A stretch of 7,842 nt of DNA from JAHFUI01 sp041485905 (GTDB lineage: Bacteria; Acidobacteriota; Vicinamibacteria; Vicinamibacterales; CAVVIG01), in contig JBGPKK010000213.1 in assembly GCA_041485905.1 (NCBI GenBank), forward strand, positions 1-7,842, given 5' to 3'. Positions 1 through 5,932 of this stretch are shown here, one piece after another (the first letter of the stretch is position 1; each line of letters opens with the position of its first letter). The position numbers and the translations under genes were made by a program. The notes below the pieces were generated by a model. It saw nothing but the letters and a program-made list of their open reading frames with translations, was not told where the DNA came from and did not search any database.

Positions 1-927
1 CAGGAGGCGCTTGATATCGTGTTGCATCAGCGCATAGAGGACGCCGAGCACTGCCGAGAGCCCTCCCAATGCGACGACGATCACGCCCCAGGACAACCTC
101 GGCACCCCTAAACCAAACGCGCACACGCGGACGATGCCGTAGATGCCGGCCTTGAGGAGCACGCCTGACATCAACGCGGAAATACTGGTCGGCGCCGCCG
201 GATGCGCCTCCGGCAGCCACACGTGCAGCGGGATGATGCCCGCCTTGACACCGAACCCGATGAAGAAGAGCCCGAACAGCGCGTCACGCATCGGTCCTCG
301 CGCGACGTCGCCGGACAGGATCGTCGAGAACGATACCGAGCCGGACGCGGATGCCAACGCGAGGAACCCGGCGATCAGGCACCCGGTGCCCACGTGCGAC
401 ATGACCAGGTACAGGTACGCGGCGCGCCGGTTGTCGCGCTCCTCGTGTTCGGTGGTCACGAGCGCCGCTGTCACCAGTGTCATCAGCTCCCAGGCGAAGA
501 GGAAGGTGATTGCGTCGCTCGCCACGAAGACGAGTTCGAGGGCACCGATCAGCACGTTGAACGCCGCCCCGATGAAGGCGGGCCGGCGGTCGAAGTGACC
601 CTGGGCGAAGTATCCGATGCTGAAGATCGCGACTGGAATGGCGAGCGTCGAAAGAACGATCAGGAACCACGCCGAGAGTCCGTCGACCGTGTAGCTGAAA
701 GAGAACTGCGATGCGCGATGGAGGAACAACTCGCCATGGCGGGACGCTCCGGCCTGCAACATCGCCGCGGCGGTCGCGGCAGTCACCAGCGACGCGAGCG
801 CGGATCCGATGAACCCCACTAACCGGCACACAGTGGCCCGCCGCGCGGCCAGCAGCGTCAGCGCGATCACCGCAATCCGGAGCGCAAACGCGACGCGCAA
901 ACCGCTGCCAGGATCGAACGGCGTCAT
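1..927 (-). CDS. hyfB: HyfB-like proton-translocating membrane subunit (partial, runs off left edge)
   Basis: This is an antiporter-like subunit of a group 4 hydrogenase / complex I-related complex, a multi-pass inner-membrane protein that moves protons. Reading the minus strand from the ATG at 927 gives 309 codons without a stop up to the window edge; the family is usually well over 600 residues, so the C-terminal half is missing. Visible family marks are the segment YTVDGLSAWF (79-88), FAWELMT with the conserved TM5 glutamate E147, GVKAGIIPLHVWLPEAHPAA with K228, and SALMSGVLLKAGIYG with K259. These Glu and Lys residues correspond to the proton-path residues of NuoM/NuoL. The start is fixed by a strong AGGAGG at 935-940, seven bases upstream, and the frame is closed by a stop at 967-969. 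HyfB is favoured over NuoL/NuoM or Mrp subunits by the LPEAHPAAPTSISALMSG region. It is preceded by an AT-rich palindromic promoter (1054-1075). Confidence 0.9.
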   Translation of the reverse strand, partial: MTPFDPGSGLRVAFALRIAVIALTLLAARRATVCRLVGFIGSALASLVTAATAAAMLQAGASRHGELFLHRASQFSFSYTVDGLSAWFLIVLSTLAIPVAIFSIGYFAQGHFDRRPAFIGAAFNVLIGALELVFVASDAITFLFAWELMTLVTAALVTTEHEERDNRRAAYLYLVMSHVGTGCLIAGFLALASASGSVSFSTILSGDVARGPMRDALFGLFFIGFGVKAGIIPLHVWLPEAHPAAPTSISALMSGVLLKAGIYGIVRVCAFGLGVPRLSWGVIVVALGGLSAVLGVLYALMQHDIKRLL

Positions 928-1053
928 CCCGTCGCCTCCTCCGTCCGCAGTTGGCGACGCCGCCGCTCATCCAACATCGACCGGCTGCCAAGTCACTGAA
1001 AGTTCAGAAGTGATCGCCGAGCCTCAAGCTTGAACACCGCCCCCGCCGCCGAG

Positions 1054-1075
1054 TATATCGTATTATAACGATATA
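1054..1075 (-). promoter_or_regulatory. Palindromic operator over a promoter -10 box, upstream of hyfB-like gene
   Basis: A perfect inverted repeat has arms TATATCGT (1054-1061) and ACGATATA (1068-1075) around a 6-bp centre. Read on the minus strand the centre is TATAAT, an exact -10 hexamer, so a repressor bound here would block RNA polymerase. No strong -35 is seen (TGATGG at 1085-1090 is a weak candidate). The implied leader to the HyfB start at 927 is roughly 130 nt. The islands before arsR and korA are similar in character, which points to the local ArsR-type protein as a candidate binder; that link is inference. Confidence 0.6.
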
Positions 1076-1146
1076 TCACATCGTCCATCAGGCGCAACGC
1101 GGCCGTGTGATCCATGCGTCGATACACGTGGAGCACGTCTGCACGC

Positions 1147-1440
1147 TCAGTGCTCGCCGCGAAGATCGCGCGCGAGCGCTTTCGCTGCCTCGAGCAGTTC
1201 CACCAGGGTCTCGCGCACGACCCTGTTGGTACCCAACATGCGATCGATCTGTTCGGTGAGCTTGCCAACGGCCTCGAGCTGGTGATCTCGTCCTTCAGGC
1301 GTACGGGAAACGGCGAGCACTTTCATGTTCTCTCGAAACCGCGTGACCTCTCGCAACTTCGCTTCAACTTCGGATTGCAGGCCCACCAAGTAGACCTCCA
1401 ATAACTGACGATCGAACTGCACCTGTCTTGAATGTTCCAT
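1147..1440 (-). CDS. 97-residue charged coiled-coil protein, function unknown
   Basis: I do not recognise this protein. It is a 97-residue soluble, highly charged polypeptide with no cysteine, signal peptide or membrane segment. It consists of helix-forming heptad-like stretches: roughly residues 5-50 (RQLLEVYLVGLQSEVEAKLREV and following) and 55-95 (QLEAVGKLTEQIDRMLG, then VVRETLVELLEAAKALARDL), separated by an S-R-T-P-E-G turn near 46-51. The start ATG at 1440 has GAGG about nine bases upstream. It begins 18 bases after the stop of the cdaR remnant (1461-1459) and is probably in the same transcript as the cdaA/cdaR remnant. The usual downstream neighbour of cdaA-cdaR is glmM, which this is not. 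The out-of-frame read-through of the cdaA remnant overlaps its first 77 bases. Likely real given codon use and start signals; role not inferable. Confidence 0.65.
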   Translation of the reverse strand: MEHSRQVQFDRQLLEVYLVGLQSEVEAKLREVTRFRENMKVLAVSRTPEGRDHQLEAVGKLTEQIDRMLGTNRVVRETLVELLEAAKALARDLRGEH

Positions 1441-1458
1441 CGTTGTTGTCCTCGCCGA

Positions 1459-1831
1459 TCAGCGGCGCTCGTTCGAATGCGCTCCGGTGTCGGGCGTCCT
1501 GGCCAGCCTTACCGTGACGCGCCGTGGAGAGATCTCGTCGAGCTCCACTCCACGCGGCAGGGCGGTGGCCTTGCAGCACCGCATGACGAAGCTCCGGCTG
1601 AAAAAGGACGATCAGGATGACCGCTGCCACCAGTGTTCCGGCGTGAAGCACCCAGACCGTGATGGTGAGGTGGACCTGGCGAACGATCAGAGCGCCCGCT
1701 TCCAATGCGAGGATGCCTAAGGTCACCCGCAGTGCGCGTGCTTCCCGGCTCCATCGCAGCACAAAATAAATCGCTGCAACCAGGACGACGAAATCGACGA
1801 TACTCTGCCAGCGCAGGCCAAGGGACGTCAT
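1459..1831 (-). pseudogene. cdaA-cdaR deletion remnant (diadenylate cyclase membrane domain joined to tail of YbbR protein)
   Basis: The ATG at 1831 (GGAG six bases upstream) opens the N-terminal membrane region of a CdaA-type c-di-AMP synthase: three hydrophobic helices ending in the family signature VLFQPELRHAVLQ. In CdaA this is followed by the cytosolic DAC domain with DGA and RHR motifs. None of that is present. Instead, within about ten codons the sequence becomes, in another frame, ALPRGVELDEISPRRVTVRL and ends at TGA 1461-1459. That segment looks like the C-terminal strand pair of a YbbR/CdaR repeat, and CdaR is the gene normally directly downstream of cdaA. The best explanation is a deletion removing the DAC domain and most of cdaR, with the junction near 1560-1585. 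The cdaA frame itself reads on to a stop at 1364, overlapping the next gene with unrelated sequence. Cyclase activity is not expected. The CdaA part is confident; the YbbR part is moderate. Confidence 0.7.
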
Positions 1832-1859
1832 GCCGAACTCCACAGGTAACGGGTGGGAG

Positions 1860-1892
1860 TTGTTCGGAACGTGCGAGTCGGCGTAATATTAC
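1860..1892 (+). promoter_or_regulatory. arsR promoter with overlapping palindrome, apparently leaderless
   Basis: TTGTTC (1860-1865) and TAATAT (1884-1889), 18 bases apart, form a weak sigma70-like promoter. The perfect palindrome GTAATATTAC (1883-1892) covers the -10. Transcription would begin near 1897, directly at the ATG at 1898, which has no Shine-Dalgarno sequence before it, so a leaderless mRNA is likely. An operator in front of the repressor's own gene fits autoregulation. The divergent cdaA remnant starts 66 bases away. Confidence 0.45.
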
Positions 1893-1897
1893 TTTAT

Positions 1898-2245
1898 ATG
1901 CATTCTGTGGCCGGTGAGCTGCAGCGTTTCAAATCGGAATTTTTTCGGGCGCTCGCGCACCCGATCCGGATCGAGATCCTCGAAGTGCTGCTCCAGGGCG
2001 AGCGCAGCGTACAGGAGCTGCAGGACATTCTCAAAGTCGATCAGCCGGTCGTCTCCCAGCAGCTCGCCGTTCTGCGAGCGAAGGACATCGTCGCGGGCCG
2101 TAAGGATGGCACGAGCGTCCGATATCTCGTGCGCGATCCTCTCATCGGCGAGTTACTCGCCGTCGCCCGACGGATTTTCAACAACCATCTTGTTGGAAAT
2201 CAAGGGTTGCTGCGTGAGCTGCAGCGACAAGAGCGGCGTCGGTAG
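1898..2245 (+). CDS. ArsR/SmtB-type winged-helix transcriptional repressor, cysteine-free
   Basis: This is a 115-residue DNA-binding protein of the ArsR family, which normally acts as a dimeric repressor released by a ligand. It shows FFRALAHPIRIEILEVLL (helix 1-2), the helix-turn-helix SVQELQDILKVDQPVVSQQLAVL (about residues 37-59), and the wing AGRKDGTSVRYLV. It ends in a basic QRQERRR tail with tandem stops TAG TAA. There is no cysteine at all, so neither the alpha3 thiolate metal site of ArsR/CadC nor the disulfide switch of BigR/SqrR is possible, and an SmtB-like alpha5 metal site is not evident. The effector is therefore unknown. A GTG at 1853 would extend the N terminus by 15 residues encoded by promoter-like AT-rich DNA, so I prefer ATG 1898. 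It lies between the cdaA remnant and korA, and is a candidate regulator of the palindromic islands in this window. Confidence 0.88.
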   Translation: MHSVAGELQRFKSEFFRALAHPIRIEILEVLLQGERSVQELQDILKVDQPVVSQQLAVLRAKDIVAGRKDGTSVRYLVRDPLIGELLAVARRIFNNHLVGNQGLLRELQRQERRR

Positions 2246-2286
2246 TAAGGCGCGGATGTACCGCTTCAGTGCCATAGTCCGCCCGG

Positions 2287-2316
2287 TTGACCGGAGGCGT
2301 CATATGCGCATATCAT
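2287..2316 (+). promoter_or_regulatory. korA promoter with 12-bp perfect palindrome between -35 and -10
   Basis: TTGACC (2287-2292) and TATCAT (2311-2316) are spaced by 18 bases and each matches the sigma70 consensus in five of six positions. The perfect palindrome ATATGCGCATAT (2302-2313) fills the spacer and touches the -10, the classic position for a repressor operator. The leader to ATG 2362 is about 38 nt. It starts 41 bases after the end of arsR, so korA appears to have its own repressible promoter. Confidence 0.6.
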
Positions 2317-2361
2317 AATATTCAAACTGATACCGTCGCGACCCGTTCCGAGGACCCGAGC

Positions 2362-4257
2362 ATGTTATCCACTCATGTGGCCGTTCGGCCGCAGCAAGCC
2401 CACCACGCGCAGCCGGCCGTCAACAACTTCAGCATTCAGGTCGCGACGATCAATGGATCCGGCAGCCAGACCGCCAACCTGGTGTTGCTGCGGTCGATCC
2501 TCCTGATGGGGGTCCCCGTATCTGGCAAGAACATGTTCCCCTCCAACATTGCCGGCCTCCCCACCTGGTACACGATCCGCGCGAGCAAGCGCGGGTACGT
2601 CGCGCGGAAGAAGGAAGTCGATCTCCTCGTTGCGATGAACCGGGAGACCGCGCAAGAAGACGTCCTCACGCTTGGAGCCGGCGCCGCGGTCGTGTACGAC
2701 GAGCCGCTCAAGCTGAACGCGCTCCGAACCGATCTTGCGTTCTATCCGGTCCCCTTCGACAAGCTCGTTGCGCCTGTGTGTCCGGACGCGAAGTTGCGCC
2801 GTCTCGTGCGCAACATGATCTATGACGGCATCCTGGCGAAGCTGCTCGGCATCGACCTGACCCTCATGGAGCAGGCCCTGTCCCGGCAACTCGGCAAAAA
2901 GGCGAAGGCTATCGCCCTGAACCAAGCGGCGCTCAAGGCGGGATGGGATTACGCGGAAGCGCACCTCACAAAACGTGATGCGTTCTTCATCGAGCGCATG
3001 AACAAGACAGCCGGGAAGATCCTGATCGAAGGAAACGCCGCAGCCGCCATCGGCTGCATGATGGCCGGCGTGACGGTCGTCGCGTGGTATCCGATTACGC
3101 CCTCTTCGTCGTTGTGCGAATCGCTGATCGGCTACATGAAGAAGTACCGAGTGGACAAGGCAAGCGGCAAGGCCACGTTCGCGATCGTGCAATCCGAGGA
3201 TGAGCTCGCGTCACTTGGCGTGGTCATCGGCGCCGCCTGGGCCGGCGCGCGCGCGATGACGGCGACGGCAGGTCCAGGCATCTCGCTCATGGCCGAGTTC
3301 ACCGGCTTGGCGTACTACGCCGAAGTGCCGGCCGTGATTTTCGACGTACAGCGTGTCGGACCATCCACCGGTCTGCCGACGCGCACGGCGCAGGGCGATT
3401 TCCTGTCGATAGCGTTTCTTTCCCACGGCGACACCAAGCACATGATGCTGATCCCCCATTCCGTCGAGGAGTGCTATTCGATGGCGCAGGACGCGTTCGA
3501 TCTCGCCGAGCAGTTCCAGACGCCCGTCTTCGTCATGATGGACCTGGATCTCGGGATGAACAACTGGATGTCCGACGGCTTTGCGTACCCCGAGAAGCCC
3601 ATCAATCGCGGGAAGCTCCTCACGGCAAAAAAGCTGGAAGAGCTCGGTGAGTGGGGCCGCTACAAGGACGTCGACGGAGATGGCATTCCGTACCGGACGA
3701 TTCCAGGCGACGGCCTGCCGGCATACTTCACGCGTGGCTCAGGCCACAACGCAAGAGGTCAGTACAGCGAGCGGCCCGACGATTACGTGGACAACCTCGA
3801 CCGCCTCGCGCGCAAGTTCGAGACGGCACGCCGGTTCGTCCCGAAACCTGTCGTCGACTGCATGGCCGGCGCGAAGATCGGTCTCATCGGCTACGGGACC
3901 TCGCATTGGGCGATCATCGAAAGTCGCGACCAGCTTCTCGAGGACACCGACGTCAAGACGTCGTACTTGCGGCTACGTGCCTACCCATTCAACGACGATC
4001 TCGCGAAGTTCATCGACGAGCACGACCGGATCTACGTGATCGAACAAAATCGCGATGCACAGGTTCTGCAGCTGATGAAGTTGGAGTTGACGCCGGAGCG
4101 CGTCGCAAAGCTCCGCAGTGTTCTGCACTACAACGGCCTGCCGATCGACGCCCGCAGCGTCACCGACGATGTCCTGGCGCAAGAAGGCTTTGAAGTGGCG
4201 GAACGGACGGCACGCCGTATCGAGCCGGGGTCGTCGGGAATGGTCGGGGGCGAGTAA
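2362..4257 (+). CDS. korA: 2-oxoacid:ferredoxin oxidoreductase, fused gamma-alpha subunit (probably 2-oxoglutarate, KorA)
   Basis: With a TPP/4Fe-4S beta subunit (KorB), this protein oxidatively decarboxylates a 2-oxoacid with CoA to acyl-CoA, CO2 and reduced ferredoxin in the cytoplasm. It is 631 residues long and complete. The gamma domain comes first (about 22-200), with FPSNIAGLPTWYTIRAS and DLLVAMN. The alpha domain follows, with YPITPSSS (from 243), SEDE (278-281), ATAGPGISLMAE (301-312) and QRVGPSTGLPTR (330-341). A C-terminal domain II has KIGLIGYGTSHWAI and IYVIEQNRDAQ. The start ATG 2362 has GAGGA seven bases upstream; an upstream TTG at 2287 lies in the -35 box and is rejected. Substrate is inferred from the overall KorA-like gamma-alpha architecture and is not certain among 2-oxoacids. 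The expected partner korB follows immediately but is broken, so this subunit must pair with a KorB from elsewhere or be idle. Confidence 0.93.
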   Translation: MLSTHVAVRPQQAHHAQPAVNNFSIQVATINGSGSQTANLVLLRSILLMGVPVSGKNMFPSNIAGLPTWYTIRASKRGYVARKKEVDLLVAMNRETAQEDVLTLGAGAAVVYDEPLKLNALRTDLAFYPVPFDKLVAPVCPDAKLRRLVRNMIYDGILAKLLGIDLTLMEQALSRQLGKKAKAIALNQAALKAGWDYAEAHLTKRDAFFIERMNKTAGKILIEGNAAAAIGCMMAGVTVVAWYPITPSSSLCESLIGYMKKYRVDKASGKATFAIVQSEDELASLGVVIGAAWAGARAMTATAGPGISLMAEFTGLAYYAEVPAVIFDVQRVGPSTGLPTRTAQGDFLSIAFLSHGDTKHMMLIPHSVEECYSMAQDAFDLAEQFQTPVFVMMDLDLGMNNWMSDGFAYPEKPINRGKLLTAKKLEELGEWGRYKDVDGDGIPYRTIPGDGLPAYFTRGSGHNARGQYSERPDDYVDNLDRLARKFETARRFVPKPVVDCMAGAKIGLIGYGTSHWAIIESRDQLLEDTDVKTSYLRLRAYPFNDDLAKFIDEHDRIYVIEQNRDAQVLQLMKLELTPERVAKLRSVLHYNGLPIDARSVTDDVLAQEGFEVAERTARRIEPGSSGMVGGE

Positions 4258-4263
4258 GCGGCT

Positions 4264-4379
4264 ATCGCTGCCAAGACCAACCGAATCGGACTGGAACTAT
4301 CGCCGTACCGCGCGGCGGGAAGACGACACTCTGTGCCGGGTGCGGCCACCATGCGATCTCGGAACGGATTATCGACGCG
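4264..4379 (+). pseudogene. korB remnant (beta subunit of 2-oxoacid:ferredoxin oxidoreductase), start lost, frameshifted and truncated
   Basis: Seven bases after the korA stop the sequence reads (ATC)AAKTNRIGLELSPY in one frame. After two extra bases it continues RGGKTTLCAGCGHHAISE RIIDA in another. Together these match the N terminus of KorB, which carries the first cluster ligands in CxGCGH and normally begins with ATG where ATC (4264-4266) now stands. The frame break lies in TACCGCGCGGCGGG at 4306-4319, where one CG unit appears duplicated. After RIIDA (4379) similarity stops: the TPP-binding core and about 250 further residues are absent, and the second frame runs meaninglessly to TGA 4452-4454. 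The position directly behind korA, as in intact kor operons, supports the identity. No functional product is expected. Confidence 0.8.
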
Positions 4380-4447
4380 TCCACACCTGCCACGCTTTTG
4401 CAGCGCCAACGATTCCGGGCCCTGCCGGTGACATCCCGGTCGCATAA
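4380..4447. other. Non-coding gap after korB remnant
   Basis: No frame here gives recognisable KorB or other protein sequence. It is GC-rich filler between the point where korB similarity ends and the AT-rich promoter island of the next gene, and probably contains the deletion or rearrangement junction that removed the body of korB. Confidence 0.4.
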
Positions 4448-4471
4448 CATATGACTATTATGATATTATAG
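4448..4471 (+). promoter_or_regulatory. AT-rich promoter/operator island upstream of zinc-ribbon gene
   Basis: This is a short AT-rich island in GC-rich surroundings. It contains CATATG (4448-4453), two TATTAT hexamers (4456-4461 and 4464-4469) that could each be a -10, and an imperfect inverted repeat at 4455-4471 (CTAT..AT / AT..ATAG, six of eight positions paired). It lies 28 bases before ATG 4499. It resembles the islands before arsR and korA but is the least symmetrical of them. Confidence 0.4.
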
Positions 4472-4498
4472 CAATGTATTTTAATAGGCAGGTTCGTC

Positions 4499-4921
4499 AT
4501 GTCCAGCCCGAACGACGCGGTCCCGCGTGCGTGCCCTCGCCCCGATCCCTTTCATGTTTGGGCTCAGACACTGGTCACCCGGGTCCGACAGTTCATCTGC
4601 GCCCTCCATGGTCACGAGTGGCGCTTACGCGGCGAGGGCAATCGCCTCTATCTGCGCTGTGCCTGGTGTGATCGTGAGACGCCCGGCTGGACGCTCAACC
4701 ATCCCATGATGTCCCTTGCTCGCCGCCCCGTTCTCCGCCGTATCGGCGCGACTGCAGTTCGGAACGTTGAGACCTCGGACACGAGTCGGAGGGCGAGTGG
4801 GCGTTCTTTGTCCGAGCGTTCGGCTGTGGTCATTCGCAAGGAATTGCCTCTCCGACTCGTCACTCGCATGGGAGTTCGTACTGAGGCTCCTCCGGCGGGT
4901 GCCGTGCACCAGCTCTGTTGA
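4499..4921 (+). CDS. Small zinc-ribbon-like protein, function unknown
   Basis: A 140-residue reading frame begins at ATG 4499 with AGGCAGG (4486-4492) upstream. The N-terminal half holds a likely metal-binding ribbon: C34-A-L-H37-G-H39, then LYLRCAWC with C54 and C57, followed by DRETPGWTL. This CxxH...CxxC knuckle with a trailing TPGW is reminiscent of short uncharacterised proteins that I recall only vaguely, usually shorter than 100 residues. From about residue 75 the sequence becomes Arg/Ser/Thr-rich with no recognisable pattern, so the natural gene may be shorter or frameshifted there. There is no signal peptide or membrane helix. It follows the AT-rich island at 4448-4471 and precedes the envelope-protein gene on the same strand. 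Confidence 0.55.
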   Translation: MSSPNDAVPRACPRPDPFHVWAQTLVTRVRQFICALHGHEWRLRGEGNRLYLRCAWCDRETPGWTLNHPMMSLARRPVLRRIGATAVRNVETSDTSRRASGRSLSERSAVVIRKELPLRLVTRMGVRTEAPPAGAVHQLC

Positions 4922-4966
4922 CGGAGGGGCCACTGGTTGTCGCTCGAAAGACTCAGTGCACGTACC

Positions 4967-4986
4967 GACGCTCGATCACGAGCGTC
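4967..4986 (+). other. Perfect 8-bp stem-loop in the leader of the coiled-coil envelope gene
   Basis: GACGCTCG (4967-4974), loop ATCA, CGAGCGTC (4979-4986) form a perfect GC-rich hairpin. It stands 46 bases after the stop of the zinc-ribbon gene and 22 bases before ATG 5009. There is no T-tract, so an intrinsic terminator is doubtful; it could be an mRNA-stabilising or attenuating structure between the two genes. Confidence 0.45.
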
Positions 4987-5008
4987 TGGATCTGAAGGGA
5001 GCGGTAGC

Positions 5009-5620
5009 ATGCGCACAACCTGGTTCGCGGTGATCCTTGTCACACTCGCCGTCGCGTCAGGGGCGTGCGCGACGCCTCCGAAAGCGGACATCGACGCCGC
5101 CAACGCAGCGGTCGACAAGGCGGTCGCCGCCAACGCCAACCAATATGCGTCCGAGTCTTTGAAGGCGGCACAGGACACTCGATCCAAGATGGATGCCGAG
5201 TTGAAAGTTCAGGACGGGCATCTTCCGATGATGCGGTCGTACAGTGAGGCGGCGAAACTCGCCGACGCGGCCAAGGCCGCCGGCGAGAAGGCCGAACAGG
5301 ACGCCGCGAAGGCTGAGCAGATGGCAAGAGCTGAAGCCTCCACGCTCGTCGTCGACGCGAAGGCAAGGATCCAGGACGCGGAAGCCGAGCTTGATCAGGC
5401 GCCTAAAGGGAAAGGTGCCCCAGTGGACCTCGACGTGATGAAGTCAGGCCTCGCTGCCGCGAAATCCACCGTCGGCGAGGCCGAGACAGCGCTCGCCAGT
5501 CAACATTATCCGGACGCAAAGGCCAAGGCTGAAGCCGCGAAAGGAACAGCGGGGTCAATCGTCTCTTCAATGGAACGCGCGCACGAGGCGCAACACACAG
5601 CAAGGAATCGGCGGCGGTAG
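5009..5620 (+). CDS. Exported Ala/Lys-rich coiled-coil protein, possible lipoprotein, DUF4398-like
   Basis: This 203-residue protein has an export signal: MRTT, a hydrophobic core WFAVILVTLAVASGA, then C-A-T-P-P. A cysteine at residue 22 preceded by S-G-A resembles a lipobox but lacks the usual Leu/Val at -3, so lipidation is possible rather than certain. The mature part is almost wholly helical and rich in Ala, Lys, Glu and Asp. It has repeats such as AANAAVDKAVAANANQYASE, the stretch KLADAAKAAGEKAEQDAAKA and DAKAKAEAAKGTAGSIV. This resembles the DUF4398/outer-membrane tether-like coiled-coil lipoproteins; no enzymatic motif is visible. ATG 5009 is chosen because AAGGGAG lies eight bases upstream and the signal peptide begins exactly there; an upstream start at 4937 would bury it. 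The role is probably structural in the periplasm. Confidence 0.82.
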   Translation: MRTTWFAVILVTLAVASGACATPPKADIDAANAAVDKAVAANANQYASESLKAAQDTRSKMDAELKVQDGHLPMMRSYSEAAKLADAAKAAGEKAEQDAAKAEQMARAEASTLVVDAKARIQDAEAELDQAPKGKGAPVDLDVMKSGLAAAKSTVGEAETALASQHYPDAKAKAEAAKGTAGSIVSSMERAHEAQHTARNRRR

Positions 5621-5717
5621 CGACGCCTCACGCTGCAGCCGTTTCGGATCGAAAGCGCCGGAATCTTTCCTGCGCTCGCATCCGATTGGCATCCCGCCAC
5701 CGCCTGGATTACTCTAG

Positions 5718-5740
5718 ATATAGTAATATTGTTATATTAT
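5718..5740 (+). promoter_or_regulatory. AT-rich promoter/operator island upstream of frameshifted small gene
   Basis: An imperfect palindrome has arms ATATA (5718-5722) and TATAT (5733-5737) around a symmetric AATATT core (5725-5730), with the two GT dinucleotides as the only unpaired steps. TATTAT (5735-5740) is a good -10 on the plus strand; no convincing -35 is visible. AGGAG (5746-5750) and ATG 5758 follow, so the translation signals are intact. Dimensions (20 bp) are close to the 22-bp palindrome at 1054-1075. Confidence 0.5.
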
Positions 5741-5757
5741 GTGACAGGAGACCGTTC

Positions 5758-5891
5758 ATGTTCAGACACCCTCGCGTCTTCGTTCGGATGTGAAAGCGAA
5801 GGCGGGCGCGGCCAAAGAGAAGGCGACCGGCGTCAAGGCTGCCGTCGATCAGGCCATTCAGCGCCGACAGGCGGGCCGTCGCAAAAGCTAG
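5758..5891 (+). pseudogene. Small Lys/Ala-rich basic protein gene, frameshifted after about ten codons
   Basis: ATG 5758 has an excellent AGGAG seven bases upstream, but its frame (MFRHPRVFVRM) stops at TGA 5791-5793. In another frame the sequence from about 5781 to TAG 5889-5891 reads SDVKAKAGAAKEKATGVKAA then VDQAIQRRQAGRRKS. This is a typical Lys/Ala-rich amphipathic helix with a basic tail, as seen at the ends of YtxH- or CsbD-like stress proteins. That second frame lacks an ATG; GTG 5790 is the only start but has no ribosome site. A single indel between about 5768 and 5788 would join the two into a roughly 44-residue protein. It could be genuine decay, a sequencing error, or a short leader peptide followed by a GTG-started gene. 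Confidence 0.45.
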
Positions 5892-5932
5892 CGGCTTCGC
5901 GGATTGGCCGTGGCACGGAAAGAGTGCGTCGG

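Noticed and set aside
925..977. 17-codon frame on the minus strand overlapping the HyfB start (ATGA)
   Set aside because: It lacks a ribosome site and any pattern; its Arg-rich content is set by GC-rich leader sequence. A leader peptide cannot be excluded but is not supported.
143..1033. Several open frames on the plus strand and one of 235 codons on the minus strand (284-991)
   Set aside because: They overlay the HyfB-like frame, which has clear family motifs, membrane segments and an AGGAGG ribosome site; the others are Arg-rich, low-information translations typical of shadow frames in GC-rich DNA.
1853..1897. GTG start extending the ArsR protein by 15 residues
   Set aside because: The extra residues are encoded by the AT-rich promoter/palindrome region and do not belong to the family fold; kept only as an alternative.
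2287..2361. Upstream TTG extension of KorA by 25 residues
   Set aside because: The TTG is the -35 box of a good promoter and the extension covers the palindrome; ATG 2362 has a proper GAGGA.
2365..3192. 275-codon frame antisense to korA
   Set aside because: It is the complement of a confidently identified gene and its translation (RERGLAAC..., charged and featureless) shows no domain.
4937..5008. Upstream start of the coiled-coil envelope protein
   Set aside because: It would put 24 charged residues before an otherwise perfect signal peptide and its translation would run through the 4967-4986 hairpin; AAGGGAG fits ATG 5009.
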